A stretch of DNA of 64,000 nucleotides from positions 1,240,001 through 1,304,000 of the forward strand of contig JAYJMM010000071.1 in the NCBI GenBank assembly GCA_037349105.1, read 5' to 3'. This DNA comes from Limnomonas spitsbergensis (Eukaryota; Chlorophyta; Chlorophyceae; Chlamydomonadales). The notes under the pieces are model-generated. The model made no database searches. It saw only the letters and a program-made list of their open reading frames with translations, and was not told the DNA's origin. Made by a program: the position numbers and the translations under genes. This document shows, one piece after another, positions 8,333-21,100 of this stretch. The number at the start of each line of letters is the position of its first letter. Positions within the stretch are counted from its first letter, which is position 1.

Positions 8333-9540
8333 CCCAGCCCAAAAACCTGCCCCTGCAGCCCTACAGCCCTACAGCCCAGCCCCAAATCCTGCCCCTGCGG
8401 CCCTACAGCCCTACAGCCCTGCCCCTAATCCTGCCCCTGCGGCCCTACAGCCCTGCCCCAAATCCAGCCCCTGCGGCCCTACAGCCCTACAGCCCTGCCC
8501 TGAATCCTGCCCCTGCGGCCCTACAGCTCTGCCCCAAATCCTGCCCCTGCGGCCCTACAGCCCTGCAGCCCTGCCCCAAATCCTGCCCCTGCGGCCCTAC
8601 AGCCCTGCCCCAAATCCTGCCCCTGCGGCCCTAAAGCCCTGCCCCAAATCCTGCCCCTGCAGCCCTACAGCACTACAGCCCTGCCCCAAAACCTGCCCCA
8701 GCGGCCCTACAGCCCTGCCCCAAATCCTGCCCTTGCGGCCCTACAGCCCTGCCCCAAATCCTGCCCCTGCGGCCCTACAGCCCTGCCCCAAATCCTGCCC
8801 CTGCGGCCCTACAGCCCTGCCCCAAATCCTGCCCCTGCGGCCCTACAGCCCTACAGTCCTGCCCCAAATCCTGCCCCTGCGGCCCTTCAGCCCTACAGCC
8901 CTGCCTCAAATCCTGCCCCTGCGGCCCTACAGCCCAACAGCCCAGCCCCAAATCCTGCCCCTGCAGCCCTACAGCCCTACAGCCCAGCCCCAAATCCTGC
9001 CCCTGCGGCCCTACAGCCCTACAGCCCTGCCCCTAATCCTGCCCCTGCGGCCCTACAGCCCTGCCCCAAATCCAGCCCCTGCGGCCCTACAGCCCTACAG
9101 CCCTGCCCTGAATCCTGCCCCTGCAGCCCTACAGCTCTGCCCCAAATCCTGCCCCTGCGGCCCTACAGCCCTGCAGCCCTGCCCCAAATTCTGCCCCTGC
9201 GGCCCTACAGCCCTGCCCCAAATCCTGCCCCTGCGGCCCTAAAGCCCTGCCCCAAATCCTGCCCCTGCAGCCCTACAGCACTACAGCCCTGCCCCAAAAC
9301 CTGCCCCTGCGGCCCTACAGCCCTGCCCCAAATCCTGCCCTTGCGGCCCTACAGCCCTGCCCCAAATCCTGCCCCTGCGGCCCTACAGCCCTGCCCCAAA
9401 TCCTGCCCCTGCGGCCCTACAGCCCTGCCCCAAATCCTGCCCCTGCGGCCCTACAGCCCTACAGTCCTGCCCCAAATCCTGCCCCTGCGGCCCTTCAGCC
9501 CTACAGCCCTGCCTCAAATCCTGCCCCTGCGGCCCTACAG
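8333..9540 (+). repeat. Tandem 608-bp higher-order duplication in satellite A
   Basis: Diagnostic variants recur at a fixed 608-bp offset: CCCTTGCGG at 8731 and 9339, and the CAACAGCCCAGCCC variant near 8326 and 8934. This marks two adjacent copies of a multi-unit block. Confidence 0.85.
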
Positions 9541-11529
9541 CCCTGCCCCAAATCCTGCCCCTGCGCCCCTAAAGCCCTGCCCCAAAACCTGCCCCTGCGG
9601 CCCTACAGGCCTGCCCCAAATCCTGCCCCTGCGGCCCTACAGCCCTACAGCCCTGCCCCAAATCCTTGCCCTGCGGCCCTACAGCCCTACAGCCCTGCCC
9701 CAAATCCTACCCCTACAGCCCTACAGCCCTGCCCCAAATCCTGCCCCTGCGGCCCTACAGCCCTGCAGCCCTGCCCCAAATCCTGCCCCTGCGGCCCTAC
9801 AGCCCTGCCCCAAATCCTGCCCCTGCAGACCTACAGCCTTGCCCCAAATTCTACACCTGCGGCCCTACAGCCCTACAGCCCTGCCCCAAATCCTGCCCCT
9901 GCGGCCCTACAGCCCTGCCCCAAATCCTGCCCTGCGGCCCTACAGCCTTGCCCCAAATCCTGCCCCAAATCCTGCCCTACTGCCCTGCCCCAAATCCTGC
10001 CCCTGCGGCCCTACAGCCCTACAGCCCTGCCACTAATCCTGCCCCTGCGGCTCTACAGCCCTGCCCCAAATCCTGCCCCTGCGGCCCTACAGCCCTGCCC
10101 CAAATCCTGCCCCTGCGGCCCTACAAGCCTGCCCCAAATCCTGCCCCTTCGGCCCTACAGCCCTGCCCCAAATCCTGTCCCTGCAGCCCTACAGCCCTGC
10201 CCCAAATTCTACACCTGCGGCCCTACAGCACTACAGCCCTGCCCCAAATCCTGCCCCTGCGGCCCTACAGCCCTGCCCCAAATCCTGCCCCTGCAGACCT
10301 ACAGCCTTGCCCCAAATTCTACACCTGCGGCCCTACAGCCCTACAGCCCTGCCCCAAATCCTGCCCCTGCGGCCCTACAGCCCTGCCCCAAATCCTGCCC
10401 CTGCGGCCCTACAGCCCTGCCCCAAATCCTGTCCCTGCGGCCCTACAGCCCTACAGCCCTGCCCCAAATCCTGCCCAGCGGCCCTACAGCCTTGCCCCAA
10501 ATCCTGCCCCAAATCCTGCCCTACAGCCCTGCCCCAAATCCTGCCCCTGCGGCCCTACAGCCCTACAGCCCTGCCACTAATCCTGCCCCTGCGGCTCTAC
10601 AGCCCTGCCCCAAATCCTCTGCCCCTGCGGCCCTACAGCCCTGCCCCAAATCCTGCCCCTGCGGCCCTACAGCCCTGCCCCAAATCCTGCCCCTGCGGCC
10701 CTACAGCCCTACAGCCCTGCCCCAAATCCTGCCCCTGCGACCCTACAGCCCTACAGCCCTGCCTCAAATCCTGCCCCTGCGGCCCTACAGCCCTGCCCCA
10801 AATCCTGCCCCTGCAGCCCTACAGCCCTGCCCCATATCCTGCCCCTGCGGCCCTACAGACCTGCCTCAAATCCTGCCCCTGCGGCCCTACAGCCCCGCCC
10901 CAAATCCTGCCCCTGCGGCCCTACAGACCTGCCCCATATCCTGCCCCTGCGGCCCTACAGCCCTGCCTCAAATCCTGCCCCTGCGGCCCTACAGCCCTAC
11001 AGCCCTGCCCCAAATCCTGCCCCTGCGGCCCTACAGCCCTACAGCCCTGCCCCAAATCCTGCCCCTACAGCCCTACAGCCATGCCCCAAATCCTGCCCCT
11101 GCGGCCCTCCAGCCCTACAGCCCTGCCCCAAATCCTGCCCCTGCAGCCCTACAGCCCTACAGCCCTGCCCGAAATCCTGCCCCTGCAGCCCTGCGGCCCT
11201 ACAGCCCTGCCCCAAATCCTGCCCGTGCGGCCCTGCGGCCCTGCAGCCCTACAGCCTTGCCCCTGACCCTACCCCAAACTATGCCCCTGCGGCCCCTTCA
11301 GCCCTACAGCCCTGCCCAAAATCCTGCCCCTGCAGCCCTACAGCCCTACAGCCCTGCCCCAAATCCTGCCCCTGCGGCCCTACAGCCCTACAGCCCTGCC
11401 CCAAATCCTGCCCCTGCGGCCCTACAGCCCTACAGCCCTGCCCCAAATCCTGCCCCTGCGGCCCTACAGCCCTGCCCCAAATCCTGCCCCTGCGGCCCTA
11501 CAGCCCTGCCCCAAATCCTGCCCCTGCGG

Positions 11530-14500
11530 CCCTACAGCCCTACAGCCCTGCCCCAAATCCTGCCCCTGCGGCCCTACAGCCCTACAGCACTGCTCCAAAT
11601 CCTGCCCCTGCGGCCCTACAGCCCTACAGCCCTGCCCCAAATCCTGCCCCTGCGGCCCTACAGCCCTACAGCCCAGCCCCAAATCCTGCCCCTGCAGCCC
11701 TACAGCCCTACAGCCCTGCCCCAAATCCTGCCCCTGCGGCCCTACAGCCCTACAGCCCTGCCCCTAATCCTGCCCCTGCGGCCCTACAGCCCTGCCCCAA
11801 ATCCAGCCCCTGCGGCCCTACAGCCCTACAGCCCTGCCCTGAATCCTGCCCCTGCAGCCCTACAGCCCTGCCCCAAATCCTGCCCCTGCGGCCCTACAGC
11901 CCTGCAGCCCTGCCCCAAATCCTGCCCCTGCGGCCCTACAGCCCTGCCCCAAATCCTGCCCCTGCGGCCCTTAAGCCCTGCCCCAAATCCTGCCCCTGCA
12001 GCCCTACAGCCCTACAGCCCTGCCCCAAATCCTGCCCCTGCGGCCCTACAGCCCTACAGCCCTGCCCCAAATCCTGCCCTTGCGGCCCTACAGCCCTGCC
12101 CCAAATCCTGCCCCTGCGGCCCTACAGCCCTGCCCCAAATCCTGCCCCTGCGGCCCTACAGCCCTGCCCCAAATCCTGCCCCTGCGGCCCTACAGCCCTA
12201 CAGTCCTGCCCCAAATCCTGCCCCTGCGGCCCTTCAGCCCTACAGCCCTGCCTCAAATCCTGCCCCTGCGGCCCTACAGCCCTGCCCCAAATCCTGCCCC
12301 TGCGCCCCTACAGCCCTGCCCCAAAACCTGCCCCTGCGGCCCTACAGGCCTGCCCCAAATCCTGCCCCTGCGGCCCTACAGCCCTACAGCCCTGCCCCAA
12401 ATCCTGCCCCTGCGGCCCTACAGCCCTACAGCCCTGCCCCAAATCCTACCCCTACAGCCCTACAGCCCTGCCCCAAATCCTGCCCCTGCGGCCCTACAGC
12501 CCTGCCCCAAATCCTGTCCCTGCGGCCCTACAGCCCTACAGCCCTGCCCCAAATCCTGCCCCTGCGGCCCTACAGCCCTGCCCCAAATCCTGCCCCTGCA
12601 GACCTACAGCCTTGCCCCAAATTCTACACCTGCGGCCCTACAGCCCTACAGCCCTGCCCCAAATCCTGCCCTGCGGCCCTACAGCCTTGCCCCAAATCCT
12701 GCCCCAAATCCTGCCCTACAGCCCTGCCCCAAATCCTGCCCCTGCGGCCCTACAGCCCTACAGCCCTGCCCCTAATCCTGCCCCTGCGGCTCTACAGCCC
12801 TGCCCCAAATCCTGCCCCTGCGGCCCTACAGCCCTGCCCCAAATCCTGCCCCTGCGGCCCTACAGCCCTGCCCCAAATCCTGCCCCTTCGGCCCTACAGC
12901 CCTACAGCCCTGCCCCAAATCCTGCCCCTGCGGCCCTACAGCCCTACAGCCCTGCCTGAAATCCTGCCCCTGCGGCCCTACAGCCCTGCCCCAAATCCTG
13001 CCCCTGCGGCCCTACAGCCCTGCCCCATATCCTGCCCCTGCGGCCCTACAGACCTGCCTCAAATCCTGCCCCTGCGGCCCTACAGCCCCGCCCCAAATCC
13101 TGCCCCTGCGGCCCTACAGCCCTGCCCATATCCTGCCCCTGCGGCCCTACAGCCCTGCCTCAAATCCTGCCCCTGCGGCCCTACAGCCCTACAGCCCTGC
13201 CCCAAATCCTGCCCCTGCGGCCCTACAGCCCTACAGCCCTGCCCCAAATCCTGCCCCTACAGCCCTAAAGCCCTGCCCCAAATCCTGCCCCTACAGCCCT
13301 ACAGCCATGCCCCAAATCCTGCCCCTGCGGCCCTTCAGCCCTACAGCCCTGCCCCAAATCCTGCCCCTGCGGCCCTACAGCCCTACAGCCCTGCCCGAAA
13401 TCCTGCCCCTGCAGCCCTGCGGCCCTACAGCCCTGCCCCAAATCCTGCCCGTGCGGCCCTGCGGCCCTGCAGCCCTACAGCCCTGCCCCTGACCCTACCC
13501 CAAACTATGCCCCTGCAGCCCTACAGCCCTACAGCCCTGCCCCAAATCCTGCCCCTGCGGCCCACAGCCCTACAGCCCTGCCCCAAATCCTGCCCCTGCG
13601 GCCCTACAGCCCTACAGCCCTGCCCCAAATCCTGCCCCTGCGGCCCTACAGACCTACAGCCCTGCCCGAAATCCTGCCCCTGCAGCCCTGCGGCCCTACA
13701 GCCCTGCCCCAAATCCTGCTTGTGCGGCCCTACAGCCCTACAGCCCTGCCCGAAATCCTGCCCCTGCAGCCCTGCGGCCCTACAGCCCTGCCGCAAATCC
13801 TGCCCCTGCGGCCCTGCGGCCCTGCAGCCCTACAGCCTTGCCCCTGACCCTACCCCAAACTATGCCCCTGCACCCCTACAGCCCTACAGCCCTGCCCCAA
13901 ATCCTGCCCCTGCGGCCCCTTCAGCCCTACAGCCCTGCCCCAAATCCTGCCCCTGCGGCCCTACAGCCCTACAGCCCTGCCCCAAATCCTGCCCCTGCGG
14001 CCCTACAGCCCTGCCCGAAATCCTGCCCCTGCAGCCCTGCGGCCCTACAGCCCTGCCACAAATCCTGCCCGTGCGGCCCTACAGCCCTACAGCCCTGACC
14101 ATATCCTGCCCCTGCAGCCCTGCGGCCCTACAGCCCTGCCCCAAATCCTGCCCGTGCGGCCGTGCGGCCCTGCAGCCCTACAGCCTTGCCCCTGACCCTA
14201 CCCCAAACTATGCCCCTGCAGCCCTACAGCCCTACAGCCCTGCCCCAAATCCTGCCCCTGCGGCCCACAGCCCTACAGCCCTGCCCCAAATCCTGCCCCT
14301 GCGGCCCTACAGCCCTACAGCCCTGCCCCAAATCCTGCCCCTGCGGCCCTACAGACCTACAGCCCTGCCCGAAATCCTGCCCCTGCAGCCCTGCGGCCCT
14401 ACAGCCCTGCCCCAAATCCTGCTTGTGCGGCCCTACAGCCCTACAGCCCTGCCCGAAATCCTGCCCCTGCAGCCCTGCGGCCCTACAGCCCTGCCGCAAA

Positions 14501-14675
14501 TCCTGCCCCTGCGGCCCTGCGGCCATGCAGCCCTACAGCCTTGCCCCTGACCCTACCCCAAACTATGCCCCTGCAGCCCTACAGCCGTACAGCCCTGCCC
14601 CAAATCCTGCCCCTGTGGCCCTACAGCCCTACAGCCCTGCCCCAAATCCTGCCCCTGCGGCCCTACAGCCCTGCC
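11530..14675 (+). repeat. 3,393-bp higher-order repeat, copy 1
   Basis: Rare variants here recur exactly 3,393 bp downstream, including CAGCACTG (11585 and 14978), the TTGCGG variant (12080 and 15473), the CAAATTCTACACCTG variant near 12612 and 16005, and the CCTGACCCTACCCC blocks at 13838 and 17231. Differences between copies are few, such as CTGACCATATCC near 14094 against CTGCCCATATCC near 17487. Confidence 0.9.
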
Positions 14676-14922
14676 CGAAATCCTGCCCCTGCAGCCCTGC
14701 GGCCCTACAGCCCTGCCACAAATCCTGCCCGTGCGGCCCTACAGCCCTACAGCCCTGCCCATATCCTGCCCCTGCAGCCCTGCGGCCCTACAGCCCTGCC
14801 CCAAATCCTGCCCGTGCGGCCCTGCGGCCCTGCAGCCCTACAGCCTTGCCCCTGACCCTACCCCAAACTATGCCCCTGCAGCCCTACAGCCCTACAGCCC
14901 TGCCCCAAATCCTGCCCCTGCG

Positions 14923-17900
14923 GCCCACAGCCCTACAGCCCTGCCCCAAATCCTGCCCCTGCGGCCCTACAGCCCTACAGCACTGCCCCAAATCCTGCCC
15001 CTGCGGCCCTACAGCCCTACAGCCCTGCCCCAAATCCTGCCCCTGCGGCCCTACAGCCCTACAGCCCAGCCCCAAATCCTGCCCCTGCAGCCCTACAGCC
15101 CTACAGCCCAGCCCCAAATCCTGCCCCTGCGGCCCTACAGCCCTACAGCCCTGCCCCTAATCCTGCCCCTGCGGCCCTACAGCCCTGCCCCAAATCCAGC
15201 CCCTGCGGCCCTACAGCCCTACAGCCCTGCCCTGAATCCTGCCCCTGCAGCCCTACAGCCCTGCCCCAAATCCTGCCCCTGCGGCCCTACAGCCCTGCAG
15301 CCCTGCCCCAAATCCTGCCCCTGCGGCCCTACAGCCCTGCCCCAAATCCTGCCCCTGCGGCCCTTAAGCCCTGCCCCAAATCCTGCCCCTGCAGCCCTAC
15401 AGCCCTACAGCCCTGCCCCAAATCCTGCCCCTGCGGCCCTACAGCCCTACAGCCCTGCCCCAAATCCTGCCCTTGCGGCCCTACAGCCCTGCCCCAAATC
15501 CTGCCCCTGCGGCCCTACAGCCCTGCCCCAAATCCTGCCCCTGCGGCCCTACAGCCCTGCCCCAAATCCTGCCCCTGCGGCCCTACAGCCCTACAGTCCT
15601 GCCCCAAATCCTGCCCCTGCGGCCCTTCAGCCCTACAGCCCTGCCTCAAATCCTGCCCCTGCGGCCCTACAGCCCTGCCCCAAATCCTGCCCCTGCGCCC
15701 CTACAGCCCTGCCCCAAAACCTGCCCCTGCGGCCCTACAGGCCTGCCCCAAATCCTGCCCCTGCGGCCCTACAGCCCTACAGCCCTGCCCCAAATCCTGC
15801 CCCTGCGGCCCTACAGCCCTACAGCCCTGCCCCAAATCCTACCCCTACAGCCCTACAGCCCTGCCCCAAATCCTGCCCCTGCGGCCCTACAGCCCTGCCC
15901 CAAATCCTGTCCCTGCGGCCCTACAGCCCTACAGCCCTGCCCCAAATCCTGCCCCTGCGGCCCTACAGCCCTGCCCCAAATCCTGCCCCTGCAGACCTAC
16001 AGCCTTGCCCCAAATTCTACACCTGCGGCCCTACAGCCCTACAGCCCTGCCCCAAATCCTGCCCTGCGGCCCTACAGCCTTGCCCCAAATCCTGCCCCAA
16101 ATCCTGCCCTACAGCCCTGCCCCAAATCCTGCCCCTGCGGCCCTACAGCCCTACAGCCCTGCCCCTAATCCTGCCCCTGCGGCTCTACAGCCCTGCCCCA
16201 AATCCTGCCCCTGCGGCCCTACAGCCCTGCCCCAAATCCTGCCCCTGCGGCCCTACAGCCCTGCCCCAAATCCTGCCCCTTCGGCCCTACAGCCCTACAG
16301 CCCTGCCCCAAATCCTGCCCCTGCGACCCTACAGCCCTACAGCCCTGCCTGAAATCCTGCCCCTGCGGCCCTACAGCCCTGCCCCAAATCCTGCCCCTGC
16401 GGCCCTACAGCCCTGCCCCATATCCTGCCCCTGCGGCCCTACAGACCTGCCTCAAATCCTGCCCCTGCGGCCCTACAGCCCCGCCCCAAATCCTGCCCCT
16501 GCGGCCCTACAGCCCTGCCCATATCCTGCCCCTGCGGCCCTACAGCCCTGCCTCAAATCCTGCCCCTGCGGCCCTACAGCCCTACAGCCCTGCCCCAAAT
16601 CCTGCCCCTGCGGCCCTACAGCCCTACAGCCCTGCCCCAAATCCTGCCCCTACAGCCCTAAAGCCCTGCCCCAAATCCTGCCCCTACAGCCCTACAGCCC
16701 TGCCCCAAATCCTGCCCCTGCGGCCCTTCAGCCCTACAGCCCTGCCCCAAATCCTGCCCCTGCGGCCCTACAGCCCTACAGCCCTGCCCGAAATCCTGCC
16801 CCTGCAGCCCTGCGGCCCTACAGCCCTGCCCCAAATCCTGCCCGTGCGGCCCTGCGGCCCTGCAGCCCTACAGCCCTGCCCCTGACCCTACCCCAAACTA
16901 TGCCCCTGCAGCCCTACAGCCCTACAGCCCTGCCCCAAATCCTGCCCCTGCGGCCCACAGCCCTACAGCCCTGCCCCAAATCCTGCCCCTGCGGCCCTAC
17001 AGCCCTACAGCCCTGCCCCAAATCCTGCCCCTGCGGCCCTACAGACCTACAGCCCTGCCCGAAATCCTGCCCCTGCAGCCCTGCGGCCCTACAGCCCTGC
17101 CCCAAATCCTGCTTGTGCAGCCCTACAGCCCTACAGCCCTGCCCGAAATCCTGCCCCTGCAGCCCTGCGGCCCTACAGCCCTGCCGCAAATCCTGCCCCT
17201 GCGGCCCTGCGGCCCTGCAGCCCTACAGCCTTGCCCCTGACCCTACCCCAAACTATGCCCCTGCACCCCTACAGCCCTACAGCCCTGCCCCAAATCCTGC
17301 CCCTGCGGCCCCTTCAGCCCTACAGCCCTGCCCCAAATCCTGCCCCTGCGGCCCTACAGCCCTACAGCCCTGCCCCAAATCCTGCCCCTGCGGCCCTACA
17401 GCCCTGCCCGAAATCCTGCCCCTGCAGCCCTGCGGCCCTACAGCCCTGCCACACATCCTGCCCGTGCGGCCCTACAGCCCTACAGCCCTGCCCATATCCT
17501 GCCCCTGCAGCCCTGCGGCCCTACAGCCCTGCCCCAAATCCTGCCCGTGCGGCCCTGCGGCCCTGCAGCCCTACAGCCTTGCCCCTGACCCTACCCCAAA
17601 CTATGCCCCTGCAGCCCTACAGCCCTACAGCCCTGCCCCAAATCCTGCCCCTGCGGCCCACAGCCCTACAGCCCTGCCCCAAATCCTGCCCCTGCGGCCC
17701 TACAGCCCTACAGCCCTGCCCCAAATCCTGCCCCTGCGGCCCTACAGACCTACAGCCCTGCCCGAAATCCTGCCCCTGCAGCCCTGCGGCCCTACAGCCC
17801 TGCCCCAAATCCTGCTTGTGCGGCCCTACAGCCCTACAGCCCTGCCCGAAATCCTGCCCCTGCAGCCCTGCGGCCCTACAGCCCTGCCGCAAATCCTGCC

Positions 17901-18068
17901 CCTGCGGCCCTGCGGCCATGCAGCCCTACAGCCTTGCCCCTGACCCTACCCCAAACTATGCCCCTGCAGCCCTACAGCCGTACAGCCCTGCCCCAAATCC
18001 TGCCCCTGTGGCCCTACAGCCCTACAGCCCTGCCCCAAATCCTGCCCCTGCGGCCCTACAGCCCTGCC
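14923..18068 (+). repeat. 3,393-bp higher-order repeat, copy 2
   Basis: This is the second copy. It diverges from copy 1 at about 18068, where CTGCCCCGAATCC replaces CTGCCCGAAATCC. The 250 bp between the copies (14676-14922) closely resemble about 14005-14253, so a smaller duplication probably preceded the large one. Confidence 0.9.
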
Positions 18069-18169
18069 CCGAATCCTGCCCCTGCGGCCCTACAGCCCTG
18101 CCCCAAATCCTGCCCCTGCGGCCCTACAGCCCTGCCCCAAATCCTGCCCCTGCGGCCCTGCAGCCCTAC

Positions 18170-21100
18170 AGCCTTGCCCCTGACCCTATACCCCAAACTA
18201 TGCCCCTGCAGCCCTATGGTTATACAGCCTTGTTGCAAATCCTACCCCTGCAGCCCTGCAGCCCTGCCCCAAATCCCGCACCAACGGCCCAACGGCCCTG
18301 CAGCCCTACAGCCTTGCCCCAAATCCTGCACCTGCGGCCCTGCGGCCCTGCAGCGCTGCCCCTGCCCCAAATTCTGCACTTGCGGCCCTGCAGCCCTGCG
18401 GCCCAATAGCCTTGCCTCAAGTCCTGCCCTGCAGCCTTTAGTTGCCCCTGCCCCTGTCCCAAATCCTGCCCCTGTAGCCCTGCCTGCAGCCCTACAGCCC
18501 TGCCCCAAATCCTGCCCCTGCGGTCCTACAGCCCTACAGCCCTACAGCCCTACAGCCCTACAGCCCTACAGCCCTGCCCCAAATCCTGCCCCTGCGGCCC
18601 TACAGCCCTGCCCCAAATCCTGCCCCTGCAGCCCTGCAGCCCTACAGCCCTTCCCCAAATCCTGCCCCTGCGGCCCTACAGCCCTTCAGCCCTGCCCCAA
18701 ATCCTGCCCCTGTGGCCCTACAGCCCTGCCCCAAATCCTGCCCCTACAGCCCTACAGCCCTGCCCCAAATCCTTCCCCTGCGGCCCTACAGCCCTGCCCC
18801 AAATCCTGCCCCTGCGGCCCTACAGCCCTGCCCCAAATCCTGCCCCTGCGGCCCTACAGCCCTGCCCCAAATCCTGCCCCTGCGGCCCTACAGCCCTGCC
18901 CCAAATCCTGCCCCTGCGGCCCTACAGCCCTACAGCCCTGCCCCAAATCCTGCCCCTGCAGCCCTGCGGCCCAACAGCCCTGCCCCAAATCCTGTCCCTG
19001 CGGCCCTGCGGCCCTGCAGCCCTACAGCCTTGCCCCTGACCCTACCCCAAACTATGCCCCTGCAGCCCTATGGCCCCTACAGCCTTGTCGCAAATCCTAC
19101 CCCTGCAGCCCTGCAGCCCTGCCCCAAATCCCGCACCAACGGCCCAACGGCCCTGCAGCCCTACAGCCTTGCCCCAAATCCTGCACCTGCGGCCCTGCGG
19201 CCCTGCAGCATTGCCCCTGCCCCAAATCCTGCACTTGCGGCCCTGCAGCCCTGCGGCCCAATAGCCTTGCCTCAAGTCCTGCCCTGCAGCCTTTAGTTGC
19301 CCCTGCCCCTGTCCCAGATCCTGCCCCTGCAGCCCTGCCTGCAGCCCTACAGCCCTGCCCCAAATCCTGCCCCTGCATTCCTACAGCCCTACAGCCCTAC
19401 AGCCCTACAGCCCTGCCCCAAATCCTGCCCCTGCGGCCCTACAGCCCTGCCCCAAATCCTGCCCCTGCAGCCCTGCAGCCCTACAGCCCTGCCCCAAATC
19501 CTGCCCCTGCGGCCCTACAGCCCTTCAGCCCTGCCCCAAATCCTGCCCCTGTGGCCCTACAGCCCTGCCCCAAATCCTGCCCCTACAGACCTACAGCCCT
19601 GCCCCAAATCCTGCCCCTGCGGCCCTACAGCCCTGCCCCAAATCCTGCCCCTGCGGCCCTACAGCCCTGCTCCAAATCCTGCCCCTGCGGCCCTACAGGC
19701 CTGCCCCAAATCCTGCCCCTGGGCCCTACAGCCCTACAGCCCTGCCCCAAATCCTGCCTCTGCAGCCCTGCGGCCCTACAGCCCTGCCCCAAATCCTGCC
19801 CCTGCAGCCCTGCGGCCCTGCAGCCCTACAGCCTTGTCCCTGACCCTACCCCAAACTATGCCCCTGCAGCCCTACAGCCCTACAGCCCTGCCCCAAATCC
19901 TGCCCCTGCTGCCCTGCGGCCCTGCAGCCCTACAGCCTTGCCCCTGACCCTACCCCAAATCCTGCCCCTGCGGCCCTGCGGCCCTGCAGCCTTGCAGCCT
20001 TGCCCCTGACCCTACCCCAAACTATGCCCCTGCAGCCCTATGGCCCCTACAGCCTTGTCGCAAATCCTACCCCTGCAGCCCTGCAGCCCTGCCCCAAATC
20101 CCGCACCTGCGGCCCTGCGGCCCTGCAGCCCTACAGCCTTGCCCCAAATCCTTCACCTGCGGCCCTGCGGCCCTGCAGCGCTGCCCCTGCCCCAAATCCT
20201 GCACTTGCGGCCCTGCAGCCCTGCGGCCCAATAGCCTTGCCTCAAGTCCTGTCCTGCAGCCTTTAGTTGCCCCTGCCCCTGTCCCAAATCCTGCCCCTGC
20301 AGCCCTGCCTGCAGCCCTACAGCCCTGCCCCAAATCCTGCCCCTGCGGCCCTACAGCCCTACAGCCCTACAGCCCTACAGCCCTACAGCCCTGCCCCAAA
20401 TCCTGCCCCTGTGGCCCTACAGCCCTGCCCCAAATCCTGCCCCTGCGGCCCTATAGCCCTGCCCCAAATCCTGCCCCTGTGGCCCTACAGCCCTGCCCCA
20501 AATCCTGCCCCTGCGGCCCTACAGCCCTACAGCCCTGCCCCAAATCCTGCCCCTTCAGCCCTACAGCCCTGCCCCAAATCCTGCCCTTGCGGCCCTGCAG
20601 CCCTACAGCCCTGCCCGAAATCCTGCCCCTGCAGCCCTGCGGCCCTACAGCCCTACAGCCTTGTCCCTGACCCTACCCCAAACTATGCCCCTGCAGCCCT
20701 ACAGCCCTACAGCCCTGCCCCAAATCCTGCCCCTGCTGCCCTGCGGCCCTGCAGCCCTACAGCCTTGCCCCTGACCCTACCCCAAATCCTGCCCCTGCGG
20801 CCCTGCGGCCCTGCAGCCTTGCAGCCTTGCCCCTGACCCTACCCCAAACTATGCCCCTGCAGCCCTATGGCCCCTACAGCCTTGTCGCAAATCCTACCCC
20901 TGCAGCCCTGCAGCCCTGCCCCAAATCCCGCACCTGCGGCCCTGCGGCCCTGCATCCCTACAGCCTTGCCCCAAATCCTGCACCTGCGGCCCTGCAGCGC
21001 TGCCCCTGCCCCAAATCCTGCACTTGCGGCCCTGCAGCCCTGCGGCCCAATAGCCTTGCCTCAAGTCCTGTCCTGCAGCCTTTAGTTGCCCCTGCCCCTG

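Noticed and set aside
10492..14550. A 1,352-codon plus-strand open frame (and 1,070 codons at 14731-17943) encoding Pro/Cys-rich repeats
   Set aside because: It lies wholly in satellite A, begins at TTG (the other at GTG), and exists because the 34/43-bp unit has no stop in any forward frame and shifts frame by one each unit. Neighbouring frames are equally open.
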